From Limnephilus marmoratus (taxonomy: Eukaryota; Arthropoda; Insecta; Trichoptera; Limnephilidae): a stretch of DNA of 64,000 nt. Position 1 is the first letter of the stretch; every line of letters begins with the position of its first letter. Below, piece by piece: positions 31,826 through 43,290 of this stretch. The notes under the pieces were generated by a model, which searched no databases, had not been told where the DNA came from, and saw only the letters and a program-made list of their open reading frames with translations. The stretch is taken from positions 6,529,721 to 6,593,720 of the forward strand of contig OU862928.1 in NCBI GenBank assembly GCA_917880885.1, in the 5' to 3' direction. The translations under genes and the position numbers were made by a program.

Positions 31826-32399
31826 GGCATATAAAGAACAGTCACTTACATCCAAATGGTTTGCAATTTCATTTAACAGCACCACACCCCTCGTCATGCT
31901 ATGCTTTGCCAAGACGTCTGTTCTGCCGTTCGGTACTTTAAATAAGTCATGATGTCGACTTCGGCTGTAGTGGTCTGGTACATATAAATCATAGCATCCC
32001 AAGAGAAATGGGCTATCGATGAAATTGTTCCAAATTTTAAAAGACAAAATAGCAAGACTTGCTTTCCGTCTAGTTTCTAGACTCACAGAATCAGTTTCCT
32101 CAAGTAAGTCAATATGGTGCATGAACCTTGGATAGGTTCCATGCTTCCGCATATAAACATACCTGAGGAATTTCTTCTGGATTTGCTCTAACATATCAAT
32201 GTACTTCTTTTGGTACGGTGCCCAAACATCGCTCGCGTACTCCAACTTGCTTCTCAGTATGCCTTTAAATAACGCTAGCATAGCTTCTTGGTTATCAAAC
32301 TGCTTACAAGTCCTGATGATGAACCCAAGAAGTTTGTAGCAAGACTGAGTGAGCTGCGATATATGGCAAGAGAATGTCAGTTCGGGATCAAAGACGAAT

Positions 32400-33078
32400 G
32401 AATAAATAAATAATAAATAATAAATAATAAATAATAAATAATAAATAATAAATAATAAATAATAAATAATAAATAATAAATAATAAATAATAAATAATAA
32501 ATAATAAATAATAAATAATAAATAATAAATAATAAATAATAAATAATAAATAATAAATAATAAATAATAAATAATAAATAATAAATAATAAATAATAAAT
32601 AATAAATAATAAATAATAAATAATAAATAATAAATAATAAATAATAAATAATAAATAATAAATAATAAATAATAAATAATAAATAATAAATAATAAATAA
32701 TAAATAATAAATAATAAATAATAAATAATAAATAATAAATAATAAATAATAAATAATAAATAATAAATAATAAATAATAAATAATAAATAATAAATAATA
32801 AATAATAAATAATAAATAATAAATAATAAATAATAAATAATAAATAATAAATAATAAATAATAAATAATAAATAATAAATAATAAATAATAAATAATAAA
32901 TAATAAATAATAAATAATAAATAATAAATAATAAATAATAAATAATAAATAATAAATAATAAATAATAAATAATAAATAATTAATAATAAATAATAAATA
33001 ATAAATAATAAATAATAAATAATAAATAATAAATAATAAATAATAAATAATAAATAATAAATAATAAATAATAAATAA
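32400..33078. repeat. Heptanucleotide satellite (AATAAAT)n, about 97 units
   Basis: A nearly uninterrupted array of AATAAAT. One variant unit (attaata) sits near 32981. Three units make 21 bases, which produces a 237-codon frame of repeated YYLLFII on the minus strand; this is not a gene. Confidence 0.95.
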
Positions 33079-33119
33079 ACAAAAATAATGCTTGCGATCA
33101 CAAATTAATGCTTAAATAT

Positions 33120-33860
33120 AGACTGTATCATATATTTTTCTATGGTCGAATCTATCCTTAGATATGGTATTCGAACTTGGGGACATGCAAGTACTACTTA
33201 CATTAAATATATTGAAAATTTACAAACTGCCATAATAAAAAAAATTGTCACAACAAATATTTACAAACAGAGACATAACTTAAAATTACTGTATGGCTCG
33301 GAGAGCCTACTTACAATAAAAGGTCTCCACTGGTTCACTACTATTATGGATAATATGGGGGAAAGCCCTTACAAACACCTACTTGTACACAAACATACCA
33401 CAAGATTCAGAGAAGGAAAGGGCCTAAAAACTCCTCGAATATTAAATAAATATGGAAGCCGTACTCTTGAATATCTAATACCAGTGATTTTCAATAAAAT
33501 TAATAAAAACATAAAATTTGATAAAAATGAGAGACTATGTCCTAAAATGATAAAACTATGGTTAATGAACGAAAACTCCATGTATCTTTGAATATCTTAA
33601 TATAACTGCCTACATATCTTGTTATTAGGCAGGTATATTGACATATCATATATATTTATAGCTGTAAGTAAAACTATCTAATATTACTATGTGATCTATT
33701 CTAATGTTTCCTTAAAAATATAAATGTATTTACAAATAATTTCTTAGATATTATATTAAAAATATTTAAATTGTTAGAACCTGCAGACAAGCTGCCATAT
33801 GACAGCTTTGTGGGTCTACTCAATTTTTTTTTGTACAAAATGTATTCTAAAATTTAATAA
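33120..33860 (+). pseudogene. Non-LTR retrotransposon RT C-terminus with 3' UTR
   Basis: The frame 33142-33591 (149 codons) reads VESILRYGIRTWGHASTTYI, then IENLQTAIIKKIVTTNIYKQ, then LNKYGSRTLEYLIPVIFNKI. It has the same motif order as the minus-strand copy at 19741-20410. The 3' UTR follows, with a hairpin region 'gcagacaagctgccatatga'. It is 5'-truncated within 50 bases of the satellite. Confidence 0.8.
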
Positions 33861-34619
33861 AAAAATATACATATATAAAAAAATCATCTCTTGTCCCTGA
33901 AATTTTAAATATCCTCAACTTCAATTCCCTTAAAATAAGATATATAATTTCTGATCAAATCCAGTCATAAAAATCTGAATAATGGCCTGGACGTCCAGCG
34001 ACCTAGAGGTTTTTTCGATAAAATTCTATGTTCCTCTTCTTCTACCCTTTACCTTATTTTTTTTTATTAGTATCTATAGCAAAATTTGTACATAATGTAT
34101 TTATTTATTTATTTATTGTAAGAAACAAACAGCAGTTTTATACAGGATGTTAAAAATGAAGCGGTTAAAAATGAGGTAAACCAAAACAATTTCTTATGCT
34201 AATGGTTATTATGATATAATACAAAATTTGATTGGTTATAACCATTACATGAAAATGAAATAAACAAAAATATATAAATGTAAGTATATTAGAAGGAAGA
34301 ACGAATAGGAAAGGGCAAGAGGCAGAGGAAGATGGGATGGGGACAGGAGATGCTCATGCTCATGCTGTACCTTTTCTATATCTGTGCATTAATTTAATTC
34401 ACAATTGTGGTCGTACGCTTGACTTCGTATCGGTATTTCATAAGAGTATTATTAAGAATATCGATATTGTTAAATTGCGTGTTATATTGCGCGCATATGC
34501 GGGGGATTGGAGAATTTTTTCTAAGGTTGGTTCTGTACGCGGGCAAATGAAAAAAATGGTTTAGTCTGGTTGGTCTTGCAGGTATGTGAATTCTTAAATA
34601 ATTTACGAGTTCAGGAGAG
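33861..34619. other. No gene recognised; LINE tail pieces
   Basis: 'tattagtatctatagcaaaa' at about 34065 is the inverse of the LINE tail near 51975. AT-rich otherwise. Confidence 0.35.
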
Positions 34620-34624
34620 TCCAG

Positions 34625-34905
34625 GCCGTTATTCAGAATTTTGTATAAAAAATATTTGATCAGATATTAATCTACGCGTTTGAACAAAGTCATGTACACT
34701 ATTTTCTACAGAGATGGAAGGTCTATTTTGGAATTCTATTAGAGATCGAAACACGCGACTGGGAAGTTGAAGAATATTAGCCTCTTTTTCATATCCACTA
34801 TCTTCGTCCATCACCACAACATCCATCAGGAGGAAATAAAATAATATCGCCTGGGTCCTCCCTGGTCTGCAATTCCTCCACAATCTCATCTAACGTCAAC
34901 CTGTA
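34625..34905 (-). pseudogene. piggyBac-like transposase N-terminal fragment
   Basis: On the minus strand, LTLDEIVEELQTREDPGDII then LFPPDG appears in one frame. After a frameshift VVVMDEDSGYEKEANILQLP follows. This resembles the N-terminal region of PGBD-type piggyBac transposases ('LTL.E....', 'PP..', 'DEDSGDE'). The core domain is absent. The neighbouring 35022-35430 element has TTAA and piggyBac-like ends in the matching orientation. Confidence 0.6.
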
Positions 34906-35021
34906 ATACGTATACAAATTATAAAACACCATCACAACGTATAAGGTCAAAATGTAAACAACGGTACAGTTATTTATTACTTAGAATGAATTTCTAACAA
35001 TAGTCATTATACAAATTGAAT

Positions 35022-35430
35022 AGTTACAATGCCCAGTGTCACCCACAGGTGACACGGCATATTCCCAACGTTGTAACAAACATTCTATAAATTATTTTTG
35101 TCATAAAATACATTTGTACTTTAGCTTATTTATTCATTTATTGTATACAATAAGAAAAAAAATTATACTTACGGCTTAGGCATTTTAATTTCACTTTGTG
35201 TCGCAAGAGATCACACAAACTCAGACTTCTCCAATTTCGCGTGAAACACGAGAATTAATTTGATAAATGGCGTGTGGCTAGTGTTGCCAGAAAAAAATAA
35301 CGAATAGAGTAACTACTTGCCTTTACTATGGTAGTAGTAGAATTTAAAAATAAAATTTCCATGTGGTAGAAAAAAATTACCAAACTTGTGTCACCTGCAG
35401 GTGACACTGGGAATTGAAGAGTTTAATTAA
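35022..35430. mobile_element. piggyBac-type MITE with palindromic ends
   Basis: The left end 'cccagtgtcacccacaggtg' and the inverse of the right end (cccagtgtcacctgcaggtg) match at most positions. Each end is itself a small palindrome. The right side runs into TTAATTAA at 35423-35430. The left TTAA has decayed. Confidence 0.65.
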
Positions 35431-35863
35431 TACTAACAAAAAACCTCATAGAAGCAAATTCAAAATGACAATTCTACTCTGTGCATTTCGTAAACATTGA
35501 TATTATATCTTGTAAGAAGTTAGCTCCAAGGGCCACATTTTAGTGAGGCAGTCGGAGGGTTTCTAGTGACAGTTTGTGCCATGTTTGTAATATGCCGTTT
35601 TAAGAGGCGCTCGCGTAGTTTCGGTTGCTCAGCTTTTTCGCGCTTGAATAATTAAAAAAATATATATATTATTTACATGCAAAGTAAAGTGCTAAATTAC
35701 ACTAATAAGTTGGCGGTACTAGTAATTTTTATCTACTGTCTACACAGTTGTTGTTTAGCTTCAAATTCAAAGAGGTTCGTTGTTGTTAATCTATTGTTAT
35801 CTGTTATTATCTTATTTATTTAATGTATTCATTTTTGAATAATGTGTATTGTTAATTATTTAT
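35431..35863. other. No gene recognised
   Basis: Nothing recognisable is seen. Confidence 0.35.
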
Positions 35864-36852
35864 TAAACGACTTCAAAAAGGAGGAGGTTCTCAATTCGAC
35901 TGTATTTTTTATTTTTATTTTTTTTATTTTTTTATGTTTGTTACTTCAGAACTTTCGACTGGGTGAACCGATTTTGATGATTTTGTTATTTATTTGAAAG
36001 CTGGTGCTTTCCATGTGGTCCCATTTTAATTTGGTCTAGTTCTGACAATGGCATCCATGAGAAAATCATATAAGTCTTAAATTTGCATAAAGTATGTGTG
36101 CGACAAATGGACGAATAACTCAATATCACGCCAACCGATTTCAATGATTCTTTTTTTATTGGAAAGGATGTACTTCAAGGATAAATTGATGAGAGTTTGG
36201 TTAGGTTCTGATTATCGGATCCATGACGAAGTAACGGAACTCTTCAATTCTTAGGAGCAAATAAACGAAACTCGGCCGAATCTCTTAATTTGACCCAAAT
36301 TTCGTTATGGTCAAATTATGTCTGTCTCATATGAGCAGCACGTTTAGTAGATCTACCCATATTCAGACAAATTAGTGTACTTCGGATTCACTAAAAATCA
36401 AAAAATAAACAAAAATTTTAACAAAACAAAAAAACGACTTCAAAAAATGCACTAAAAAGTAAAAAAATAATTTCGTATTCTTCTACAACTTCATAATCAA
36501 CTTACTTTTTCTAATCATCAATATGTAGATACGATTGTTACTTTTGGAGTCGGTGTCAGTCAAGGTAGGTTTGTAACTACATACATAATTATAGGTGTAA
36601 TCAAGCGACTTGACGAGGCGAGAGGCGAGAGCGGGGCCGCGGCGACGCGGGAGCTGTCAAGTACTTTTGAACACGCCGGGCCGGGTACCTTTGCTGACAC
36701 CGACTCCAAAAATAACAATCATATCTACATATTGATGATTAGAAAAAGTAAGTTGATTATGAAGTTGTAGAAGAATACGAAATTATTTTTTTACTTTTTA
36801 GTGCATTTTTTGAAGTCGTTTTTTTGGTTTTGTTAAAATTTTTGTTTATAAA
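35864..36852 (+). mobile_element. Hairpin-containing non-coding element, copy 2
   Basis: It begins 'aaacgacttcaaaaaggagg' and ends 'tttgaagtcgtttttttgg'. The first about 500 bp carry 'gactgggtgaaccgattttg' and 'aatatcacgccaaccgattt'. The last part is a hairpin with arms 36400-36565 and 36693-36850. Its loop, about 125 bp and strongly GC-rich ('cgagagcggggccgcggcga'), is much longer than in copy 1. Confidence 0.75.
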
Positions 36853-37515
36853 TTGTTCTATTATAATTTTTTTTTTGTCAAACTGCGGTTTATTTGCGTT
36901 TTCTCCGCCTTTTTAACTGGAGCTTTGCTCTAAACGTACCGTGACCGTGAATCGTGACGGTAATTATAAAAGCGTCTATTGGTATAAGAATTATCTTTTT
37001 ATAGGTCCCTACATCCGGACAAAATTTAATTTGTCTTGGAGGGAGTATAATAAAGCGGTTCAATATAATTATGAATTGGCACTACGCAGCCAAAAAATTA
37101 TATGTCTTCAATTCACTCTCCGTACGTCAGAGTTAATTATAATTTAATATCGACAGAGCGAGCGGAACAAAGACAATATGTTTTGTCCTACGAAAACATT
37201 TAATAGAATTGGACCGTCTTAAAAGGTCGGATGAAGGTACTAACAGAACATTCAAATATTGGATTAAGAGCGTTTAACCAGCCAGCGGACGAAAATCCAC
37301 ATTTCGTCGAAAGTTGTTCTTCCGATCATGCAGGGCGGTTACAATGAGAAAGATTAATTATTCTCCGTACCAGCTTTTTTAAATTATAACTCAATATCGA
37401 ATTTATTTCAATCCAAATTAGCTTTAATTTATACATTTGAAATATATTAGTTTGTAAGTGCGCAAATAAATTCACAAATGGACCAATTTTCGTCAAGAAA
37501 CACATGTACGTACAT
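36853..37515. other. No gene recognised
   Basis: A 68-codon frame at 36941-37147 has no similarity I know. Confidence 0.35.
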
Positions 37516-37519
37516 ATTT

Positions 37520-37856
37520 TTTAATGATTTTATTGAAACTAAAATTAAAATTCTAAAACATACGTTTGCTAGATAATGTATTGTTTTTTTTTACTGCATG
37601 ATTATATTATTTGAAATGGGTGTAGTATAATACAAAAACTTTTTTGAAAATTTAACAAATCTGCCAACGACCTATGGAATAACCTTATTATACTAAAAAT
37701 TTAAAAAAAATGTCAAAATTTATTACATACGAATGCTAGATAAAATAACAATCTTTCGAAATCCAATTATAATTTTTTGTGGAAAAGAGTCAATACGTCT
37801 AAAATCTTTTTTGAAAATGACGTATTTCCGGTTTTCTCTGGTAATGCCCTCTTAAT
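37520..37856 (-). repeat. Partial copy of the right-edge TTAA MITE
   Basis: The reverse complement of this stretch matches 63660-64000 nearly base for base. Markers are 'gagggcattaccagag', 'aggtcgttggcagattt' and 'attatctagc'. Confidence 0.7.
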
Positions 37857-38184
37857 GTCTTCCGCCAAGAAATAACCTTTACCTTAAAAAATTGTTTGTG
37901 CACTGCGACAAACAACATTTTATGTACTCAAGGAATATTAAAAATTTTATATGACCGCACGACGCAAACTACTGTTTTATCTATCGAAAGTACCGCTTGT
38001 TTGATTCCATGACAGTTAATCCTCTGACACTTGGCCCTTTGCTTACTTTTTTTACATGCAGTCGATTTAGGGAACATAGGTATACCTATTTACACCAAAT
38101 ATAACTAAGTGTCGCTGAAGGGGTGTGCGTGCAGAGTTGATAGATCGCCAAATAACAAAAGTATTAAACATATTTTAATTCAAA
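37857..38184. other. No gene recognised
   Basis: Nothing recognisable is seen. Confidence 0.35.
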
Positions 38185-38725
38185 CTAGCTGGTACCCGGC
38201 ATGCGTTGCTATACCATTTAATACAAAAATTGTTTCTTCCTGCGTGTCCTTTCCCATTCGTCCCGTTCCCCCTTCCGCCTCCCCTTCGTCTCCCGCGTCC
38301 CCTTCCCCCCTCACGTTCCCACTCCGCCTCCTCCACCTTCCCTCTCCCCACCCCACTCCCCCTTCCGTCGTCCCGCCAACCCCCCCCCCCTTCCCTGGAT
38401 CTTCTCCCACCCCCCTCTCGTAAACCCCCTATCTGAGTTCTCCTCCCCCCTCCCGCATTCCATACATTCCATACATTCCCGCAGTCCCGGTACATTCAGT
38501 TTTCACAGCTCGCGTCCAACTATTGCAATTTTTTATTCAAATTTCATAATGCCTGAACTCGCCAGAAGTTATGTACAAACCTTCTCCTGACAGTAATGAA
38601 CACAAAAAAAAGAATCACCCAATTTGGTGCAATCGTTCGGAAGTTATGCGCGTACATACATTTAGGCGATTCATTTTTATTTATATAGAAGATAGAAGAT
38701 AGAAGAAGAAGAAGAAGATAGAAGA
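38185..38725 (+). repeat. C-rich RTE/SINE-type 3' element, copy 1
   Basis: It starts 'aactagctggtacccggcat', then a C/T-rich tract of about 240 bp (38260-38480). The core follows ('attgcaattttttattcaaa', 'aatttggtgcaatcgttcgg') and it ends in 'agaagatagaagatagaaga'. Copies lie at 54645-55115 (-) and 61665-62128 (+). The Pro-rich and Gly/Arg-rich frames here are composition artefacts. Confidence 0.75.
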
Positions 38726-38796
38726 TGCATCAAAGACAAAACTACTTTTCTATGCAGAGTAGAGTATAACATATAATTATAATTCATTGTCTATAA

Positions 38797-39406
38797 GCAT
38801 GGACATATGAATATTAGTAGACCTGCCCTAAGTTATAAAAGCGTATTATTTGCCCCTCCCCATACCGGTTCTTTGGAACCAGCTGAGATTGAGTATGGCT
38901 TCCGCGTGAATCTAAAAAATGCGAGCCAGCTTCGAGCGCTCATCGGTGCATTTTACGAAATAACACCGCATAAAACACGGTTTGTGTTTTGAAAACGTGT
39001 AAATATGTACTATCACTCGAGATACATGGCATGTGCTCGTCAATGGTTTACGGGGTAAGTAAATTATAAAACATTTGTAAAAGTGTCCTAACTAAATACG
39101 GCAACAAAATATTGGAGTATGAAAATAAAAGAACTTTTAGACGTATTTAGACTTCGCAAATTTGTTCAATACGCGGCGAGCAATTCGCGCTCCCATGTAC
39201 AAAAGGCTATTCATTCAAAAGCAGAGTTTACTTTTAAGAACTAAATGGTGATATTATAATACGAGATGCCTATATATTGTCATATTGAGTTATCGGCGAA
39301 TCACATATCTCCAAAGTCATCTTCCCGCTCTGCGCCCCGCTGTAGTTGTTTTCTACCCCCTCACCTTTATGTTCGGGTCTACTAATAGATATTCATATGT
39401 CTATGG
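38797..39406. mobile_element. MITE with 30-bp inverted ends
   Basis: The left end 'catggacatatgaatattag' and the inverse of the right end 'catagacatatgaatatcta' match with a small gap. The interior includes a 61-codon frame of no known similarity. Confidence 0.6.
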
Positions 39407-39757
39407 TGTTAAGGGACGTACTTGACTTACTTTAACCAGTGATTCCTGACATTATTTGGAGTAATAATGTAAATGAAATTTGGGCCTCCGGTGACATTTT
39501 TGATGACTTTTTTTTCTAAATTTTTTTACTTCAAAATCATTACAAAAAAATTCTTTCGCATGTCGTCACTGGTCACTCAGCCGGGTAACCGATAAACCCC
39601 CAATCCCGCCTCCCACTGTCCAATATCTACCATCATTTTATGTTTTTGTAAAAAATGTCACTAGAGACCAAAATTTCATTTACATTTTTTACTCCAAATA
39701 ATGTCAGGAATCACTGGTTGAAGTAAATCAAGTACGTCCCTTAACACCCTGTATACA
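39407..39757. mobile_element. MITE with about 100-bp inverted ends
   Basis: The left arm 'gtgttaagggacgtacttga' to 'ggtgacatttt' is the near-perfect inverse of 39645-39752. The ends resemble mariner-type 'cagggtgttaaggg'. It lies immediately beside the previous MITE. Confidence 0.75.
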
Positions 39758-39989
39758 AACGTAGAAGTACAAAAAACAACACTGTAACCAAATTCGTTTG
39801 ATATCCATATCAACTTATCATTAAAGGTATTTTTGCAGTCGATTTTAGGTTTGGAATTGGTAAATAATGCCCGAAAAATTGTAATATCCGGGGACCAACT
39901 ATCCGATTGTTTTTATACAGCGCCATGATTAAAAATGACGTGTCATGTACTGGGTTAGAATTAATTTTATAAAAAGTAGTTTTTAGAAT

Positions 39990-40397
39990 TAATTTTATAA
40001 TTTTTTTTTCAAGAGTCTCAGCTGCTCCCGTCTGGAGCCAATGAGTCTATTGCATCCCCAATTGGGGTATGTTGTGAGGCTGAAGGTAGTGGGGAAGGAA
40101 ATGGGAAAGAGGAAGGTAGAGAAGTACCTGGCTATTCAGATCTGGTCACCAAACCCGTCTAAAGCCATTTCAAGCAATGTTTCAATTCTGAATAGTGGTC
40201 TCACACCAGGGCGATACTAAAGAGTATCTTCCACTCGGAACGTGCGGCAAATATACTATCTATATGTAATTTTACATGAATTTATTGTGAATTAAAACAA
40301 ATTAATCAAATAAAATTTATTTGCCCACGCCGGGATTCGATACCGCGACCTTCGGATTGCGAGTCAAAAGCCTTACCGCTAGACCACGCCGGCCGTC
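39990..40397 (-). repeat. SINE1 copy, full length
   Basis: The tRNA-like head (40397 to 40325 on the minus strand) has 'tggtctagcggtaaggcttt' and 'gcgggatcgaatcc'-type boxes (here 'cgcggtatcgaatcccggcg'). The body and an A-tail (t-run at 40006-40013) follow. Confidence 0.8.
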
Positions 40398-40427
40398 AAA
40401 TAGGTTCTAACATTTACTCCACACAGC

Positions 40428-40856
40428 AGTACCTGAGAAAAATAATTTTCCCTCAGGGTCTTTATTATCTTTGGGAATGCTGTGTGGAGGGTCTTTTTAA
40501 AGAAAGTAAGAATAGGAAGTTTCGAGAAAGAATAATGTATCAGCGGTAGGTAGGAAACTAGGGGTCAGTGTGTCCAGGAGTGACAGACGTATGAATAACA
40601 GCCCTCCCGCTTTGGTTCAAGGCGATGGGTCGAGAGAAACCAGATAAAAATGTGAAAGGTCTCCCTAAACCAGCCTCTCCTATTCCGGCCTACTACGCAG
40701 CTGATGGGCAGGCGCATCTTACGCTAAGACCTGTACACACCTCACCTGATGACCCCAGGCACCCCTGCTAAATCACCAAAAGTAACCGCAGAGGTGTTGG
40801 TCATCCAATAAATGATTCCTAGGGCGGCGGTACCCAAACCCGCCTCCCAAACTGAA
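40428..40856 (-). repeat. SINE2 copy, full length with tail
   Basis: Tail pieces 'tccctcagggtctttattat' and 'tgctgtgtggagggtctttt' begin it. It runs to 'ggcggcggtacccaaacccg'. Confidence 0.75.
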
Positions 40857-41169
40857 TTCTTCTCAAATTATGAATTTAAATATTGGGCTTTTTTATGAAG
40901 CTATTAGGCACATAAAATTTTACAAGCCTACAGTGGGAGTAATTGCCGACTGGTGCGCGGAAAAAATGGCCGGAATTTTGCGTAAGTATCAAAAAAGGCT
41001 CTATACTTGAATTCCAGTATTGCTCCTTGGGGACCTCGCCATGCTAGGAACTCGGAAAATTCAGAAAAATAGGGATCGGAAATTAATAATGGACGGTCTA
41101 AGCCAAAGCTCTTCGTATTATATCTAGTGAGGTTGGTAACGCGTTTAAAATAAAACTGAAATCTGATAA
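40857..41169. other. No gene recognised
   Basis: Nothing recognisable is seen. Confidence 0.3.
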
Positions 41170-42258
41170 TAGATTCATTTTAAAGCATTACAAATACGAG
41201 TATTTTTTTATTAATAATTTTTTTTGGTTACATACATAAAAATATTACAAAAAAAACATTTCTTTTGATAAGAAGTAAAAAAAAAAAAAAAAAAAAATAT
41301 GTAGCTTAACGATAAACAATAATACAATTTAACAACAAAAAAAAGATATTACAATATTATACATATATGTATGGTAACAAAAAAAATCCCACATAGGCAT
41401 CGCCAGTTCGTGGGTATACTTAAGTTTTTTTTTTAATGCAGTTAAGATACAACATAGCAAATTAAACTTTAAATTAGTAAATTGAAACATAATTATGTTT
41501 TAACATATTTATAGAACAAATAATTCCGTATTTAAAAAACAAAAGTTAAGAAAAAAAAAATATATATATGAAAAACAAAAAAGGTTAAATAAAAATTAGG
41601 GATTTGTAAAGTTATAACAGGTAAGATGTTATAGCAGGTAGGTTTTTGTGTCATTTGTAGTTATCCAAGTCTTTATTAATTTTTTGTATATGCTGTAAGA
41701 GGATATGTTTTTAGATTTAATTTCTATAGTCTGATACAGTGCATTATAGATTTTTGGTGCAATGAAAAAAGCATGTCTTTGCGCAAGCCTAGTTTTGCAA
41801 AGGGGAACCTCAAATGCATTATTTACTCTACTGCTGGAGCGTTTTTCGTTTTTTGTAAAATATACATTTCGTGAAAATATATATTTCAGACATTGCATAC
41901 AGTAGATTTTGTAGATTTTTCTTATATCTAAGAGTTCAGCTTCTTGGAATAATTGCAAGGAGGGGTAGGTAACATCTTTATGCAACATTATTTTTATTAT
42001 TAATTTTTGAGTAATTTCTAGTTGCTTAATATGGGTATCATAAATACCCCCCCATCCAATTATTCCATAAGGTATTGATGATTGCACCAATGCAAGATAT
42101 AGCAGTTTCATTCTTTTAATATCAACTATTTTATTTAATCGTTTAAAAATGTAAGTCAAATACCTAAGTTTATTTACAAGGTTTTCTACGTGATTTGTCC
42201 ATTTTAGTTGGCTGTCTATAATAATTCCTAGGTATTTAACTGTGTTCCCCGAATTCAT
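41170..42258 (-). pseudogene. Non-LTR retrotransposon RT C-terminal region with 3' UTR
   Basis: The longest LINE frame in the window: 42258-41629, 209 codons. It reads TVKYLGIIIDSQLKWTNHVE, then LYLALVQSSIPYGIIGWGGI, then LEITQKLIIKIMLHKDVTYP and ends KTYLL. These are the thumb-side blocks of Jockey/CR1-type RTs ('YLG...D..L.W..H', 'YGI..WG'). Palm motifs with YADD should lie upstream (above 42258) but are missing. The frame itself is intact. The A/T-rich 3' UTR is at 41170-41628 and includes a 19-base A run near 41279. Confidence 0.85.
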
Positions 42259-42639
42259 TTCTATACAGTTAGCACAATTTTAAGGTTGGTATTAATTAAT
42301 TTTTATTGGAATCACTCATGATATTATTAATTAATGAGTGGTGGGTTGGAATCTTAGGGTCATTGGAGGGGACCCCACCACTTTCCCAACGGCGTTATAA
42401 GGAAACATAATATGGTTTCCTCCTTCACCGCACACGTCAAGACTCTGCTTTTTTTTTAACGGAGCTACATTTATTTGAACGACTCTAGACCCTCCAATGT
42501 CCATGCATACGGGGTTAGTAAGCAGTATGCAAGTACTTATATTGACATTATTCAAAAGATAAATAGAAGTGGCAGCCCGTGGAATAATTCTTCTGAAATA
42601 GGTAATATCAAAAAGAGATAATACCAAGAGACAGTGTGA
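42259..42639. other. Unassigned stretch with a 98-codon minus frame
   Basis: The frame 42627-42331 (-) reads FRRIIPRAATSIYLLNNVNI and RVVQINVAPLKKKQS. I do not recognise it. 'attaatttttattgg' and 'gatattattaattaatgagt' near 42293-42345 form a weak inverted repeat. Confidence 0.25.
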
Positions 42640-43290
42640 CTAGGAGTGACGAACCTTTGAATCCATCCCTCCCACTGAGTCCGGCTGGAGAGCCTTTCAG
42701 CCAGGCTCTCCCCTACCGGCCCGCCACACAATAGGTAGGTAAAAGCATCCGCCGCTAAGACCTAGATAAACCTCGCCCAATGAACCAGGAAACCCTTTAT
42801 TTTACATTTTCTTAACACAGGAGGCCCTCAGAAAAATACTTCCCTATAGGGCCTATGTCATTTTGGGGATGCTGTGTTGGGGGGAGTCTTTTTGGGAAAA
42901 GGAAGGAGAAGAAGTTATGGAATGGAAAATGGAATAAGGGATGGGTAGGAATCTGGGGGTCAAGAGTCCAGGAGTGACGGACGTATGAATCGTGGTGAAA
43001 GGCGATGTTCCGAAAGAGTCCTGCTGAAGAGGTCAAAAGGTCTTCCTCAACCAGTCTCTCCGATCTGGCCTGTCGCGTAGCTCCACACATAGCAAACCAC
43101 TCGGGGTGACCTATGGCAGAAGTGTTGGTTATCCAATAAATAGATCTCGGGGCGGTGATAGCCATATCCACCTCGCAAATATAATTAACCTCTGCTAAGT
43201 CACCAAACGTAGCAAACCACTTTGGTGACCTATGGCAGAGGTGTTGGTTATCCAATAATGGTACCCATAATCGCCTCCCAAATCTCTTTT
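42640..43290 (-). repeat. Two adjacent SINE2 copies
   Basis: A first, tail-less copy (42640-42795) is followed by a second with tail (42815-43275; 'ggaggccctcagaaaaatac' to 'ggtacccataatcgcctccc'). Near 43120-43260 the 'gcagaggtgttggttatcca' segment is present twice in tandem. Confidence 0.7.

Larger units (their letters stand above)
30803..32399 (-). pseudogene. Non-LTR retrotransposon RT C-terminal region, split by piggyBac
   Basis: The minus strand from 32399 reads FVFDPELTFSCHISQLTQSC, then ALFKGILRSKLEYASDVWAP, then MLEQIQKKFLRYVYMRKHGT, and ends near CSLYAL. These are the post-palm blocks of Jockey/I-like RTs. At 31825 the frame is cut by the piggyBac element. Continuing at 30844 after one TTAA, the frame runs to a stop near 30803. 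The 5' truncation point abuts the satellite at 32400. Confidence 0.85.

Noticed and set aside
32388..33101. 237-codon minus-strand open frame
   Set aside because: It is only the translation of a heptamer satellite (repeated YYLLFII).
42331..42627. 98-codon minus-strand frame as a gene
   Set aside because: No recognisable domain and no supporting context; left as unassigned.
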